From the NCBI RefSeq assembly GCF_014646095.1, contig NZ_BMMU01000006.1, positions 62,001 to 126,000 on the forward strand: a DNA stretch of 64,000 nt. The letters are read 5' to 3'. The notes beneath the pieces were generated by a model. It ran no database searches. It saw only the letters and a program-made list of their open reading frames with translations, and had not been told where the DNA came from. This DNA comes from Streptomyces lacrimifluminis. GTDB lineage: Bacteria; Actinomycetota; Actinomycetes; Streptomycetales; Streptomycetaceae. The position numbers were made by a program, and so were the translations under genes. Within the stretch, counting starts at the first letter, position 1. The number at the start of each line of letters is the position of its first letter. Below, in pieces: positions 50,563 through 59,627 of this stretch.

Positions 50563-50883
50563 CTACCGGTCGGCCTGCGGCATCCGCACGACCGCGACCC
50601 CACCCTCCAGATCCACCGTCGTCCGGTTCGGCGGCGCCCCGTCCTCCTCGTCGTCCCGCATGAGCAACGACGACTGTCGCTCCTTGAGCTCGTTCTGCTT
50701 CCCGGGGGAGAAGGCCGCGTGGAGTTGTTCGAACCCGGTCGCCGATATCTGGCCCTGGCGAACGCTGTTGCGCCAGGGGAGCCATCCGGCCCGCCCCGCG
50801 CGCAAGAGCAGCTGATCCGCGAAAGCCGCAGCGGTCAACAGGAGGACCAGCCCCGGCAAGGTCATGAAGACGGCGTATCCCAT
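50563..50883 (-). CDS. Small membrane protein, DUF6191-like
   Basis: 106 residues with one N-terminal hydrophobic helix (FMTLPGLVLLLTAAAFADQL) followed by a basic soluble region (SVRQGQISATGFEQLHAAFS, then ELKERQSSLLMRDDEEDGAP). The core FEQLHAAFSPGKQNELKER is conserved in Streptomyces proteins of this type. It converges on the three-gene operon. Function unknown. Confidence 0.72.
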   Translation of the reverse strand: MGYAVFMTLPGLVLLLTAAAFADQLLLRAGRAGWLPWRNSVRQGQISATGFEQLHAAFSPGKQNELKERQSSLLMRDDEEDGAPPNRTTVDLEGGVAVVRMPQADR

Positions 50884-50976
50884 GCTCGTCAGTATCCCGT
50901 GGAGCAGGCGAGGCGGACAGGGCCCGCTCGCCCACCCCGGATCAGTTCAGCTCAGTCCCGCACAGTTCAGCTCAAC

Positions 50977-53163
50977 TCAGCCCTGCGCCGCGTGCCGGCC
51001 GCCCCGTCGCCGCCCGTTCCCGCGCCCCCGGACCTTCCGGGCAGCCGGAATCATCAGCCCCGCCAACAGCCCGACCGCCATCGCGTACGGCCAGAACCCG
51101 AGCCCCGTACCGGCCGTCGCGGAAACGGAGTTGGTGCTCGCGTCGGCCGCCGCCACCGAGCCTGAACCAGGCCCCGCAGCACCAGAACCCGGAGCCGACG
51201 ACGCACTCTTCGCGACCGCCGTCAGCACCACGTCGTTGCCGTCGCCGCCCCGATAGCTGATCCGGTACTTCGTGTCGTCGAGCTTCAACGCGGTGCCCTC
51301 CTTCAGCCCACTGAACGCACCGGTCGTCTTCGCGTGCCCCGCGTGGTTCAGCACCGTGATCGTGCGGGCGGAAGTGGATGCGGATGCGGATGCGGATGTG
51401 GAGGCCGAACCCGCCGCCGACAAGTCCAGCGTCCCCGCCAGCCGTACCGCGCCACCGACCTTCAACGGCCGCCCCCGCCAGACCAGTTCGCCCTTCGCGC
51501 CCTGCACGTAACTCCCCGTCACCGTCAACCCACCAGCCACCGCACCCTCGTTCGTCACCGAGCCCTGCACCGTCCCCGAGCCGGTGAGCGTGGTCCCCAC
51601 GCGCAGTCCCGCCGAGCCCACGTCCAGCCGGGCGCCCGTCGAAGTCAGCCGAATCGCCTTGCTGCGAGCGAGAGTTGCTCCGCCGCTGAGTGCCAGCGTG
51701 CCCTTCGTGACCGTCGTGGTCCCGCCGTACGTCACTCCGCTGCCCGTCAGGGTCGTCGTCGCCGCGCCCGACTGGGTGAACGAGCCGCCGCCGCTGATCC
51801 GCGACAGCACCAGTGCACGGCTCGTGTTCCGGACCACCAACGAGCCGTTGTTCACGACCTTGTAGAGCGAGCCTGCGGTGTACAGGCCGCCGTCGCCGCC
51901 CGCCCTTCCGCTGCCCAGGCGCAGCACCGCGCCCTTCTCGACCGTCGTCGACCCGTCGTAGTACTGGACGGCGGCGAACGTGACATCGTTGCCGCGCGTC
52001 CCCTTGATGACGATGTCCCCGGCGCCGGGCGCGGACAGGGTGTCGTGGAACCGGCCGCCGCCTATGGGGGCGCCCAGCGTCACCGGGCCGTTGTAGTCGA
52101 ACGTCAGGAGCGAACGGGACCTCGCCGCAAGAAGGTTGATGTATACCGTCTCCGACGTACCCGGCATGAAGATCTTGTTCGTGGTGCCGTCGCCCCACTG
52201 GACGTTCGCGCCCTTGATGTTGGTGCCGCGCTTGTTGACGTTCCTGCGGGCGGGTGTCCAGTTGAGGGCGGGGTCGCTGAGCGAGGGGTCGGTGTCACCG
52301 CCCTGGTCCGACCAGCTGTACTGGCCGGTCAGCACCACCTTCGAGCCCGGGCGGGACTGGACGTTGATGTCGCTGCCGTACTCGCGCTGGTAGAAGTCCA
52401 TGCCCATGGAGACCGTCTGGCCGAGCGGTGTGTCGACCGTCCAGGTGCCCTGGTTGAGGACCTTGCGCACGAGGGGGAGCGACGTCGCGAACTCCGGTCG
52501 GCCCGCGTTCACTTGGGTGCCGTTGTCGATCACCCCGGCGAAGGCGTGGATGCCCGAGAGGTCCCAGGTGCCCCAGAGGAAGCGAGGCTGGGTCACGAGT
52601 CCGGCGCCGCTGATCGTGCCCAGGTTGTACGCGCTCTTCAGCGAGAGGCGCAGGGTGCCGTCCACCCGGATGTTGTCCTGGTTCAGGCGGAACGCCGGGG
52701 TGTTGTAAGGGAAGTGGCCGATCAGGCCGGTCGTACCGCCGTTGCCGTACTGGAGGGTGGCTCCCCGTTCGACCGTCACCGCAGGCGGGTCGGGGTTCGT
52801 CACCGTGACGTACGGGTGGTTGCCGCCCGGGATGCGCACCGTCTGCCCCTGCCGGGACCTGGGCAGCGTGAAGTCGCTGTCCCTGGTCAGGACCAGGGTG
52901 CCCGTGCCGCGCACGGTGAGGGTGCCCTCTCCGCGGAAGACACCGTTGTACGTCGTCGTCCCGGCAGGCACGGTCACCACCGTGTCGCCGGTGAGCGTGA
53001 CGTCCCGGCCGGCGAGTACGTCGGCGGTGGCGTCCCGGGAGCCGGCCGCCGACGCGGGCGGGGAGCCGAACAGGACGGCGGTCATCGCGAGGGCCGCGGC
53101 GGCCGTGACCGTCCGGCGACATGTCCTGGGGGCGGGGCTGGTGTTGGGGGAGTGGCTGTGCAC
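50977..53163 (-). CDS. Secreted beta-helix surface protein with autotransporter-type repeats and a C-terminal anchor
   Basis: 728 residues. After a Sec signal (TVTAAAALAMTAVLFG, cut near ASA) the long middle consists of right-handed beta-helix rungs of the autotransporter-associated strand type (GEGTLTVRGTGTLVLTRD, GSVTNEGAVAGGLTVTGSYVQ core GLTVTGSYVQG, GTTTVTKGTLALSGGA). There follow a short Ser/Ala run SASTSASASASTSA and a single C-terminal helix (WPYAMAVGLLAGLMIPAA) plus basic tail, so it is anchored to the membrane outside. No LPXTG sortase site. GTG 53163 is a weak start without a good ribosome site. It is divergent from GH43, suggesting a role in cell-wall polysaccharide binding. Confidence 0.82.
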   Translation of the reverse strand: MHSHSPNTSPAPRTCRRTVTAAAALAMTAVLFGSPPASAAGSRDATADVLAGRDVTLTGDTVVTVPAGTTTYNGVFRGEGTLTVRGTGTLVLTRDSDFTLPRSRQGQTVRIPGGNHPYVTVTNPDPPAVTVERGATLQYGNGGTTGLIGHFPYNTPAFRLNQDNIRVDGTLRLSLKSAYNLGTISGAGLVTQPRFLWGTWDLSGIHAFAGVIDNGTQVNAGRPEFATSLPLVRKVLNQGTWTVDTPLGQTVSMGMDFYQREYGSDINVQSRPGSKVVLTGQYSWSDQGGDTDPSLSDPALNWTPARRNVNKRGTNIKGANVQWGDGTTNKIFMPGTSETVYINLLAARSRSLLTFDYNGPVTLGAPIGGGRFHDTLSAPGAGDIVIKGTRGNDVTFAAVQYYDGSTTVEKGAVLRLGSGRAGGDGGLYTAGSLYKVVNNGSLVVRNTSRALVLSRISGGGSFTQSGAATTTLTGSGVTYGGTTTVTKGTLALSGGATLARSKAIRLTSTGARLDVGSAGLRVGTTLTGSGTVQGSVTNEGAVAGGLTVTGSYVQGAKGELVWRGRPLKVGGAVRLAGTLDLSAAGSASTSASASASTSARTITVLNHAGHAKTTGAFSGLKEGTALKLDDTKYRISYRGGDGNDVVLTAVAKSASSAPGSGAAGPGSGSVAAADASTNSVSATAGTGLGFWPYAMAVGLLAGLMIPAARKVRGRGNGRRRGGRHAAQG

Positions 53164-53398
53164 GTGACCGGAGACGGACGGACTTCCGGGTAATAACAGA
53201 AAGTTGCCCAGCGGATTCGTGCCTTCCGACCCGTTGACCTTCCCGTAGCACGCGCTTACCTTTTCGGCGTTCGGAATGGCAGATCTTGTTCGCAATTACG
53301 AACGTTTCTCGTGTCACTCCCCACGCACGCACACAAATGCACACTCCGAGCCCCGCACCCATCGACATCTCGTGCCCCACCCCCGAGAGGCAGTCAGC

Positions 53399-54583
53399 AT
53401 GAGCCGCGCCGACGACCTGCCCGAAGTCCCGTCCGAAGCCCCGCCCGAAGACTCCGTCGCCTCCGCCCTCCCCTCCCTCTCCGCCCGGAGGACCCTCCTG
53501 AAGGGTGCCCTGGCCGGCGGATTCCTGGCAGCCGGTTCCGCCATCGCCGGTGTCTCCGGCGCCGCGCATGCCGCCACCGCCCCGGCGGGTGCACCCTGCG
53601 CCACCGCCCCGTACGTGAACCCCCTTGTGCGCAACCGCGCCGACCCCCACATCCACCGCCACACCGACGGCCGTTACTACTTCACGGCCACCGCCCCCGA
53701 GTACGACCGCATCATCCTGCGCCGCTCCCGCACCATCCGTGGGATCGCCACCGCCGACGAGTCCGTCATCTGGCGCAAGCACGCGACCGGGCCCATGGGT
53801 GCGCACATCTGGGCGCCGGAGATCCACCACATCGACGGCAAGTGGTACGTCTACTTCGCCTCCGCACCCGCCGAGGCCGTCTGGGACATCCGTATCTGGG
53901 TCCTGGAGAACTCCAACCGCGATCCGTTCGCCGGCACCTGGGTCGAGCGCGGGCAGTTGAAGACCGCCTGGGAGACCTTCTCCCTCGACGCCACCACCTT
54001 CACCCACCGCGGCTCCCGCTATCTCGCCTGGGCGCAGCACGAGCCCGGCATGGACAACAACACGGCTGTCTGGCTGTCGAAGATGGCCGACCCGCTGACC
54101 CTGACGGGACCTCAGGTGCGCCTCACCACACCGGAGTTGGACTGGGAGCGCATCGGCTACCGGGTCAACGAGGGGCCGTCGTTCATCAAGCGCAACGGCC
54201 GGATCTTCATGTCGTACTCCGCCAGCGCCACCGACTTCAACTACTGCATGGGCCTGTTGACCATCGACGCCCGCGCCGACCTCATGGACCCGGCCAACTG
54301 GACCAAGTCCCGGACACCCGTCTTCACCAGCAACGACACGACCAAGCAGTACGGCCCCGGCCACAACTGCTTCACCGTCGCCGAGGACGGCTGTACCGAC
54401 GTCCTCGTCTACCACGCACGGCAGTACAAGGAGATCGTCGGCGATCCGCTCAACGATCCCAACCGGCACACCCGGGTGCAGAAGCTCGGCTGGAACACCG
54501 ACGGCACCCCGGACTTCGGCGTCCCCGTCGCCGATACACAGACAGACACGCAGGTCGGCTCACTTACGGAGAGTGGCTCATGA
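53399..54583 (+). CDS. GH43 arabinofuranosidase, Tat-exported
   Basis: 394 residues. ARRTLLKGALAGGFLAAGSA is a twin-Arg signal. The five-bladed propeller core starts with NPLVRNRADPHIHRHTDGRY (catalytic Asp in RADP), has MGAHIWAPEIHHIDGKWYVY and the general acid Glu in RVNEGPSFIKRNGRIFM. It resembles exo-alpha-1,5-L-arabinofuranosidases of Streptomyces, so arabinan side chains are the likely target. AGAGG is 8 bases before ATG 53399. Its stop overlaps the next GH43 ATG (ATGA), giving an arabinogalactan pair. Confidence 0.9.
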   Translation: MSRADDLPEVPSEAPPEDSVASALPSLSARRTLLKGALAGGFLAAGSAIAGVSGAAHAATAPAGAPCATAPYVNPLVRNRADPHIHRHTDGRYYFTATAPEYDRIILRRSRTIRGIATADESVIWRKHATGPMGAHIWAPEIHHIDGKWYVYFASAPAEAVWDIRIWVLENSNRDPFAGTWVERGQLKTAWETFSLDATTFTHRGSRYLAWAQHEPGMDNNTAVWLSKMADPLTLTGPQVRLTTPELDWERIGYRVNEGPSFIKRNGRIFMSYSASATDFNYCMGLLTIDARADLMDPANWTKSRTPVFTSNDTTKQYGPGHNCFTVAEDGCTDVLVYHARQYKEIVGDPLNDPNRHTRVQKLGWNTDGTPDFGVPVADTQTDTQVGSLTESGS

Positions 54584-55992
54584 GACGTGTGTACGCGGTT
54601 CTCCTCGCCCTGTGTCTGGCGCTGGCCGGCGCCCTCGCCACCGCCGGCCCCGCCCAGGCCGCGGCCGTCACCATCACCAACGGCACCCAGTTCACCGCTA
54701 CCAACGGAGGCCCCGTGCACGCGCACGGCGGCGGGGTCATCAAGGTCGGCTCCTACTACTACTGGTTCGGCGAGCACCGCAACGCCGACAACACCTTCCA
54801 GTACGTGGACGCCTACCGTTCCACCGACCTGAAGAACTGGGAGTTCCGCAACCACGTCCTGACGCAGTCCAGCGCCTCGGAACTCGCCACCGCCAACATC
54901 GAGCGGCCGAAGGTCGTCTACAACGCGGCCACCGGCAAGTACGTGATGTGGATGCACAAGGAGAACGGCGCCGACTACAGCGAGGCCCGTGCCGCCGTCG
55001 CCGTCTCCGACACCGTCGACGGCAACTACACCTGGCAGGGCAGCTTCCGCCCGCTGAACACCCACATGTCCCGTGACATCACGGTGTTCGTGGACACTGA
55101 CGGCACCGGGTACATGATCTCGGCGGCCCGGGAGAACTACGACCTCCAGATCTACCGGCTCACCGCCGACTACACCGGCGTCGCCGCGCTGGTCGCCGAC
55201 CCCTGGCACGGCGGTCACCGCGAGGCGCCGGCCCTGTTCAAGCGCAACGGCGTCTACTTCATGCTGACGTCGGGCGCCACCGGCTGGAACCCCAACCAGC
55301 AGCAGTACGCCACCGCGACCAGCATCACCGGCCCGTGGACCGCCATGACGAACATCGGCGACGCGACGACCTACGGCTCGCAGACCGCGTACGTCCTTCC
55401 CGTGCAGGGGAGTTCGGGCACCTCGTACCTCTACATGGGCGACCGCTGGGGCAACGCCTTCGGCGGGACCGTCAACGACTCCCGTTATGTGTGGCTGCCG
55501 TTGAGCTTCCCCTCCTCGACCACGATGTCCATGTCCTGGTCGCCGGAGGTCACCCTCGACACCGCCACCGGGACGGTCACGGGCAACAACGCCACGTACA
55601 ACACGCTGATCGCCCGGCACTCGTCCAAGTGCGCCGATGTCACCAGCCAGTCGCTGTGGGCGGGCGCCCAGATCAAGCAGTACACCTGCAACAGCGGCAA
55701 CAACCAGAAGTACTGGTTCAAGTCGGTCGCGAGCGGCTACTACCAACTGATGGTCCGCAACAGCTCGTTGTGCGTCCAGGAGAACGCGAGCACGGTCACG
55801 CAGGAGAACTGCAGCTCCTCGGCCACCAACCAGCAGTGGTCGCTCACGACCACCGGCTCCTACGTCAAGGTCGTCTCCCGCGCGAGCGGCGAGTGCCTCG
55901 ACGTGAACGGCGCGTCCACCGCCGACTCGGCCGCCGTCATCACGTACACGTGTGGCAGCGGAACGAACCAGCAGTGGACGCGTGGGACATGA
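54580..55992 (+). CDS. GH43 exo-beta-1,3-galactanase with C-terminal ricin-type lectin domain
   Basis: 470 residues with a Sec signal (VLLALCLALAGALATAG). The catalytic domain (residues about 30-330) includes GGPVHAHGGGVIKVGSYYYW, TANIERPKVVYNAATGKYV and HMSRDITVFVDTDGTGYM, matching the GH43_24 exo-galactanase group that trims the beta-1,3-galactan backbone of arabinogalactan. The C-terminal 125 residues (HSSKCADVTSQSLWAGAQIK, GECLDVNGASTADSAAV, NQQW) form a CBM13/ricin lectin. The gene is translated from the ATGA overlap with the arabinofuranosidase gene. Confidence 0.9.
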   Translation: MRRVYAVLLALCLALAGALATAGPAQAAAVTITNGTQFTATNGGPVHAHGGGVIKVGSYYYWFGEHRNADNTFQYVDAYRSTDLKNWEFRNHVLTQSSASELATANIERPKVVYNAATGKYVMWMHKENGADYSEARAAVAVSDTVDGNYTWQGSFRPLNTHMSRDITVFVDTDGTGYMISAARENYDLQIYRLTADYTGVAALVADPWHGGHREAPALFKRNGVYFMLTSGATGWNPNQQQYATATSITGPWTAMTNIGDATTYGSQTAYVLPVQGSSGTSYLYMGDRWGNAFGGTVNDSRYVWLPLSFPSSTTMSMSWSPEVTLDTATGTVTGNNATYNTLIARHSSKCADVTSQSLWAGAQIKQYTCNSGNNQKYWFKSVASGYYQLMVRNSSLCVQENASTVTQENCSSSATNQQWSLTTTGSYVKVVSRASGECLDVNGASTADSAAVITYTCGSGTNQQWTRGT

Positions 55993-56019
55993 CGCACCAT
56001 CAGGTCGTGTCAGGTCAGG

Positions 56020-57717
56020 TCATGTCAGCAGGTCGAGCGCGTCGATCGCCGTGCCCGCACTGAGGTAGGAGGTCGTCCCCGACCCGCTCACCACGTTGAT
56101 CTTCAGCACGTTGTACTGACTGGTGTCCGTGAGCCAGGCGCTCGCCGGCACACTGTAGGTGAACGTGTTGTTGTTCCCCCGGTAGGAACCGTTGGTCAGG
56201 GACCGGGTGTTCGGCTGGGTGGGCGGGGACGGGACGGCCGACGTCCAGGTGTCGTTGACGACGACCTGCGGGCGGCCGTTGGCGTAGGCCGTCGTCACGC
56301 CGATGCGCAGGGTGTGCGCGGCGGCGGCCTGTGCCGCGGTCAGCCTGAAGTACACCAGCAGACCGCTGTTGACGTCCTTCCAGAGGTAGCAGGGGAACCC
56401 CGACGTCTCGGTGCCACTGCCGATCACCACGTTGCCGGTCCAGGCGGCGGCCCGTACGTCCGACGGATGCGCGTACGTCATCAGGTCGGCGTTCTTGAAT
56501 CCGCTCGGAGTGCCGTTCCAGTCGTTGATCCGCCAGATCGCGCTCGCGTTGCTCGGGTCGTTCGTGGCGGGGATCGCGATCGAGTTGAGGGTGGTCGTGC
56601 CACCGGCCGTGACCGTCACCGAGGTGGTGTACACGGCGAGTTCGCCCTTGAACACCGTGAGCGTGTACGTCCCCGGAAGGACCCCCGCGATGGAGAAGTA
56701 GCCGTCCGAGACGCGGGCCGAACCCCAGTACTGCGCCGCCGAGTTGGCGATTCCGACCGTGTACGCGTACGCCGTGTTGCGCCCCGTGATCCCGACACCC
56801 GCGACCCGGCCCCGGCCGCCCGCGGAGACGTAACCGGAGATGCCGAGCGAGTCCGCCCAGGAGGTGGTGAGGGTCCCCGGGAACAGCGACGAGGACGGTG
56901 TGCCGCCGTCCGTGAAGGCGATGACGTACGGGCCCTGGAGGCCGAAGCGTTGGTCCTCGGTCTGGTTCTGGCCGTAGTACAGGATCTCGTACAGGCCGCC
57001 GCCGTCCGCGCTCTGGTGGCGCAGGAGGGAGCGGTAGAACGGGCCGCCGGAGGCCTTTTCGTGGTTGGAGCGCACGATGTACAGACCGACGCTGCCGGTC
57101 CTCCAGCCGACGTAGCTGTAGTCCATGACCCGCAGCTTGGAGTAGTGCTTCGAGCGGGTCTGGCCGTCGGACTTCGCGAAGACGTCCGAGGCTTCGATCG
57201 TGCTGTTCGTGTACGTGTACGAGTCGGGCTCGTCGTTGAGGAACAGGCCCGCCTTGACGCGCAGGATGAAGCGGGTCGCCGAGACCGACGTGTCGGCCTT
57301 GTTGGTCCACACGTAGACGTTGTTCTCGCCGCTGCGGGCCGCGTAGTAGTGCTTCAGCGTGCCGTAGGTGACGCTGACCAGGATCGTCGAACCGGACTGC
57401 TGGATCGTCACCGCGGAGGAGCCGAGGCCGGACTCGATGTGCGAGTTCATGCCGCCGTAGCCCTGGTACTCCGTGCCCCGGTAGACCAGCGAGGACAGGT
57501 CGCCGTTGGACTTGCGGACCTTGAGGACGAGGTTGGCGCCGGTGTCGATGACGTAGTTCGTGCCGTCGTCGGTGTAGCCGAAGGCCGCCGCCCGGGCGGT
57601 GCCGGGAAGGGCGAGCCCGGCGGCGGTGGCCGTGGCGCCGAGGACGAGCGCGCGGCGGCCGAGGTGGAGCCCGGAGCGCCCGGGGTGACCGGGGGTTCTG
57701 TCGTTGGCTGCGGACAT
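56020..57717 (-). CDS. Rhamnogalacturonan lyase, PL4 family, Tat-exported
   Basis: 565 residues. LGRRALVLGATATAAGLALP is a Tat signal. Three parts are seen: the lyase domain (GYTDDGTNYVIDTGANLVLK, SSLVYRGTEYQGYGGMNSHI, KYYxR-like KHYSKLRVMDYSYVGWRTGS), an Ig-like domain (LPGTYTLTVFKGELAVYTTS) and a C-terminal carbohydrate-binding domain ending in SGSGTTSYLSAGTAIDAL. It cleaves the rhamnogalacturonan I backbone by beta-elimination. GGAGG is 9 bases before ATG 57717; the frame is open far upstream into noncoding sequence. Divergent from the acetylesterase. Confidence 0.93.
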   Translation of the reverse strand: MSAANDRTPGHPGRSGLHLGRRALVLGATATAAGLALPGTARAAAFGYTDDGTNYVIDTGANLVLKVRKSNGDLSSLVYRGTEYQGYGGMNSHIESGLGSSAVTIQQSGSTILVSVTYGTLKHYYAARSGENNVYVWTNKADTSVSATRFILRVKAGLFLNDEPDSYTYTNSTIEASDVFAKSDGQTRSKHYSKLRVMDYSYVGWRTGSVGLYIVRSNHEKASGGPFYRSLLRHQSADGGGLYEILYYGQNQTEDQRFGLQGPYVIAFTDGGTPSSSLFPGTLTTSWADSLGISGYVSAGGRGRVAGVGITGRNTAYAYTVGIANSAAQYWGSARVSDGYFSIAGVLPGTYTLTVFKGELAVYTTSVTVTAGGTTTLNSIAIPATNDPSNASAIWRINDWNGTPSGFKNADLMTYAHPSDVRAAAWTGNVVIGSGTETSGFPCYLWKDVNSGLLVYFRLTAAQAAAAHTLRIGVTTAYANGRPQVVVNDTWTSAVPSPPTQPNTRSLTNGSYRGNNNTFTYSVPASAWLTDTSQYNVLKINVVSGSGTTSYLSAGTAIDALDLLT

Positions 57718-57921
57718 GTGGGGGTGCCTCCTTCGGAGGTGGGGGTGTGGGGCCGTGGGGGGGTGCGGTGTTCGGAAGACTGACAGTTGAATCGATTTCG
57801 CGAAAGGGCTTTCGTTGTAAGGAAGTTGGCATTCATGTGAAAACGTGCAGGACTCTAGAAAGCGCTTGCCAGACGATGTACGGTCCTGCCGCTGGGCCTT
57901 GTCGAGCGTCGGAGGACTGCT
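57718..57921. promoter_or_regulatory. Divergent promoter with LacI-type palindromes between lyase and acetylesterase
   Basis: tttcgcgaaa (57796-57805) is a perfect 10-base palindrome, and agaaagcgcttgcc contains aagcgctt (57861-57868), close to the LacI/catabolite-type consensus. Both sit between two divergent pectin-degradation genes, so one LacI-family repressor could control both. No repressor gene is in the window. Confidence 0.6.
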
Positions 57922-58992
57922 GTGGGAATCGCGATGAGACGTTTCAACCGCGCCGTGCTGGCGGCCGTGACCCTGAGTACCGCCGCCACCCTGGCCGTCG
58001 TACCGGCCACCGCTCACGAACGGCCCTCGCACGGCCCGCGCGCCCTGGGCATCGAGAACTGCACCGCCACCGCCTGCCACTTCGACGTCGCGCCCGGCAC
58101 CTACGACGTACGGGTGCTGCTGGGCGGTGAGGCCGCCGCCAGTACGACCGTCACCGGTGAGACCCGGCGCGCGCTCCTGCCGGAGACCGCCACGGCGGCC
58201 GGCGAGCGCGTGGCCCGCAGCTTCACCGTCAACGTCCGTACGCCCGAGGGTGAACCGACCGGCGCCGAGGGCACCCCCGGCCTCGATCTGGTGCTCGGCG
58301 GCTCGGCGCCGGCCCTGGCGGACATCCGGGTCACCCCCGCCGCCCGCCACACCCGGCAGATCTTCCTGGTCGGCGACTCGACCGTCTGCGACCAGCCGGG
58401 CGACCCGTACTCGGGCTGGGGCCAGGAGCTCCCGCAGTACCTGCGCAAGGGCCTGTCCGTCGCCAACTACGCGGATTCCGGCGAGAGTACGGTCACCTAC
58501 CTCGCCAACTCCGTGCTCTTCCCGACCGTCCGGCCGCTGATCCGGCCCGGCGACCTGGTCCTCGTCCAGCTCGCGCACAACGACAAGCAGACGGACGAGC
58601 CGACGTACCGCGCGAACCTGGAGACGCTCGTCGCGGGTATTCGCGAGCGAGGGGGGAAACCGGTACTGGTGACTCCGATCGTGCGCCGCTGGTTCAACTC
58701 CGACGGCACCCTGAACAACGGCACCGCCCTGCTGGTCAACGGACTCGGCGTCGACCACCCGGCGGTGATCCGCGCGGTCGCGGCGGCACAGGACGTACCG
58801 CTGATCGACCTGACGGCGAAGACGAAGGCACTGGTGGAGTCCCTCGGCGTCGAGGGCTCCAAGGCGCTGTACCTCTACAACGAGAAGCGCGACAACACGC
58901 ACACGTCCGTCCATGGAGCCACGGCGTACGCCGGGTTGGTGCGCGACGAACTGGTGGCACAGCGGCTGGTCCCCCGGCGCGGGGTCCGCTAG
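57922..58992 (+). CDS. Rhamnogalacturonan acetylesterase, SGNH hydrolase, secreted
   Basis: 356 residues with a Sec signal (FNRAVLAAVTLSTAATLAV). After a short beta-rich N-domain, QIFLVGDSTVCDQPGDPYSG is SGNH block I with the catalytic Ser, VLVQLAHNDKQTDE is block III (Asn), and NTHTSVHGATAYAGLV is block V (His). It removes acetyl groups from rhamnogalacturonan so the lyase can act. GTG 57922 is used because GGAGG lies 6 bases before it; ATG 57934 is in frame. Divergent from the lyase gene across LacI-type palindromes. Confidence 0.92.
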   Translation: MGIAMRRFNRAVLAAVTLSTAATLAVVPATAHERPSHGPRALGIENCTATACHFDVAPGTYDVRVLLGGEAAASTTVTGETRRALLPETATAAGERVARSFTVNVRTPEGEPTGAEGTPGLDLVLGGSAPALADIRVTPAARHTRQIFLVGDSTVCDQPGDPYSGWGQELPQYLRKGLSVANYADSGESTVTYLANSVLFPTVRPLIRPGDLVLVQLAHNDKQTDEPTYRANLETLVAGIRERGGKPVLVTPIVRRWFNSDGTLNNGTALLVNGLGVDHPAVIRAVAAAQDVPLIDLTAKTKALVESLGVEGSKALYLYNEKRDNTHTSVHGATAYAGLVRDELVAQRLVPRRGVR

Positions 58993-59008
58993 GGCCGCTA
59001 CAAGAACC

Positions 59009-59044
59009 CCTGGAGCGTCCTGACCGGAACCGGGGCGCTCCAGG
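59009..59044 (+). terminator. Terminator after the acetylesterase gene
   Basis: cctggagcgtcc and ggggcgctccagg pair over 12 bases (one G-U) around a 12-base loop, 17 bases after the acetylesterase stop. There is no T-run. Confidence 0.75.
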
Positions 59045-59124
59045 CTCGACAGCGGATCGCCTCGGCTGCTCGCGGCTGATTCGGTGCCGAGACCAGCCGT
59101 ACGGCGAGGCCCATCAGGACCGGA

Positions 59125-59515
59125 GTCAGCCCCCAGTGGCAGTAGCCGCCAACTCGCCTTCCCCAGAGCCGTGTTCACGAACTGCGGCAGGAACGCCACG
59201 TTGCACAGCATCATCCTGGGGTTGAGGAGATCGGTGACGGCACCCTGCCGGAAGGCGCGCCTCAGGCCCGGACCGGATGGGCCCGATGCCGCTGTCACGT
59301 CCTCCTCGGTCGCCGGCGGCGAGCGGTCGCGGAACGCTTGGCCGTGAGGTGGAGGAGATGGCGGCGCCCTGCCGGCCACGTGGTGGTAGAGCGTCGCCGG
59401 CAGGGTCGTGAAGAGAACCGGCAGGCCGAGCGGCGCCGACACCGCGCGCACCAGGGCACCGGCCGACACCCCCAGCGTGGCGGGCATGCCGGTGACCGGG
59501 CCCCCGCGTCCACGC
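59125..59515 (-). pseudogene. LysE/RhtB-type exporter remnant
   Basis: The minus-strand frame contains GMPATLGVSAGALVRAVSAP, then LFTTLPATLYHHVAG and FRQGAVTDLLNPRMMLCNVA, with FLPQFVNTALGKASW: the core of LysE-type amino-acid exporters, including the LLNP...FLPQF motif. The first 40 or so residues and the last 60-70 are absent, and the central part has drifted (proline runs instead of a helix). With no start and no complete helices it cannot make a transporter. The rest of 58993-59627 shows nothing beyond the terminator. Confidence 0.62.
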
Positions 59516-59627
59516 GACATCCGGGCGGGGCGGGCGCCCCAGGGTGAGGCGCCCACGTACGACGAAGTGGTGGCGCTCGGTCACCAGTACCACGGTTCCC
59601 CGGCCCCGATCCCGATCCCGACCCGGA

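Noticed and set aside
50943..50974. 12-base direct repeat cagttcagctca, twice with a 20-base period
   Set aside because: Only two copies in a short convergent gap; not a CRISPR array and no regulatory position.
56020..59556. Minus-strand open frame of 1178 codons covering the rhamnogalacturonan lyase
   Set aside because: Only 56020-57717 is lyase-like; beyond it the frame crosses the promoter and the antisense of the acetylesterase without stops because of high GC.
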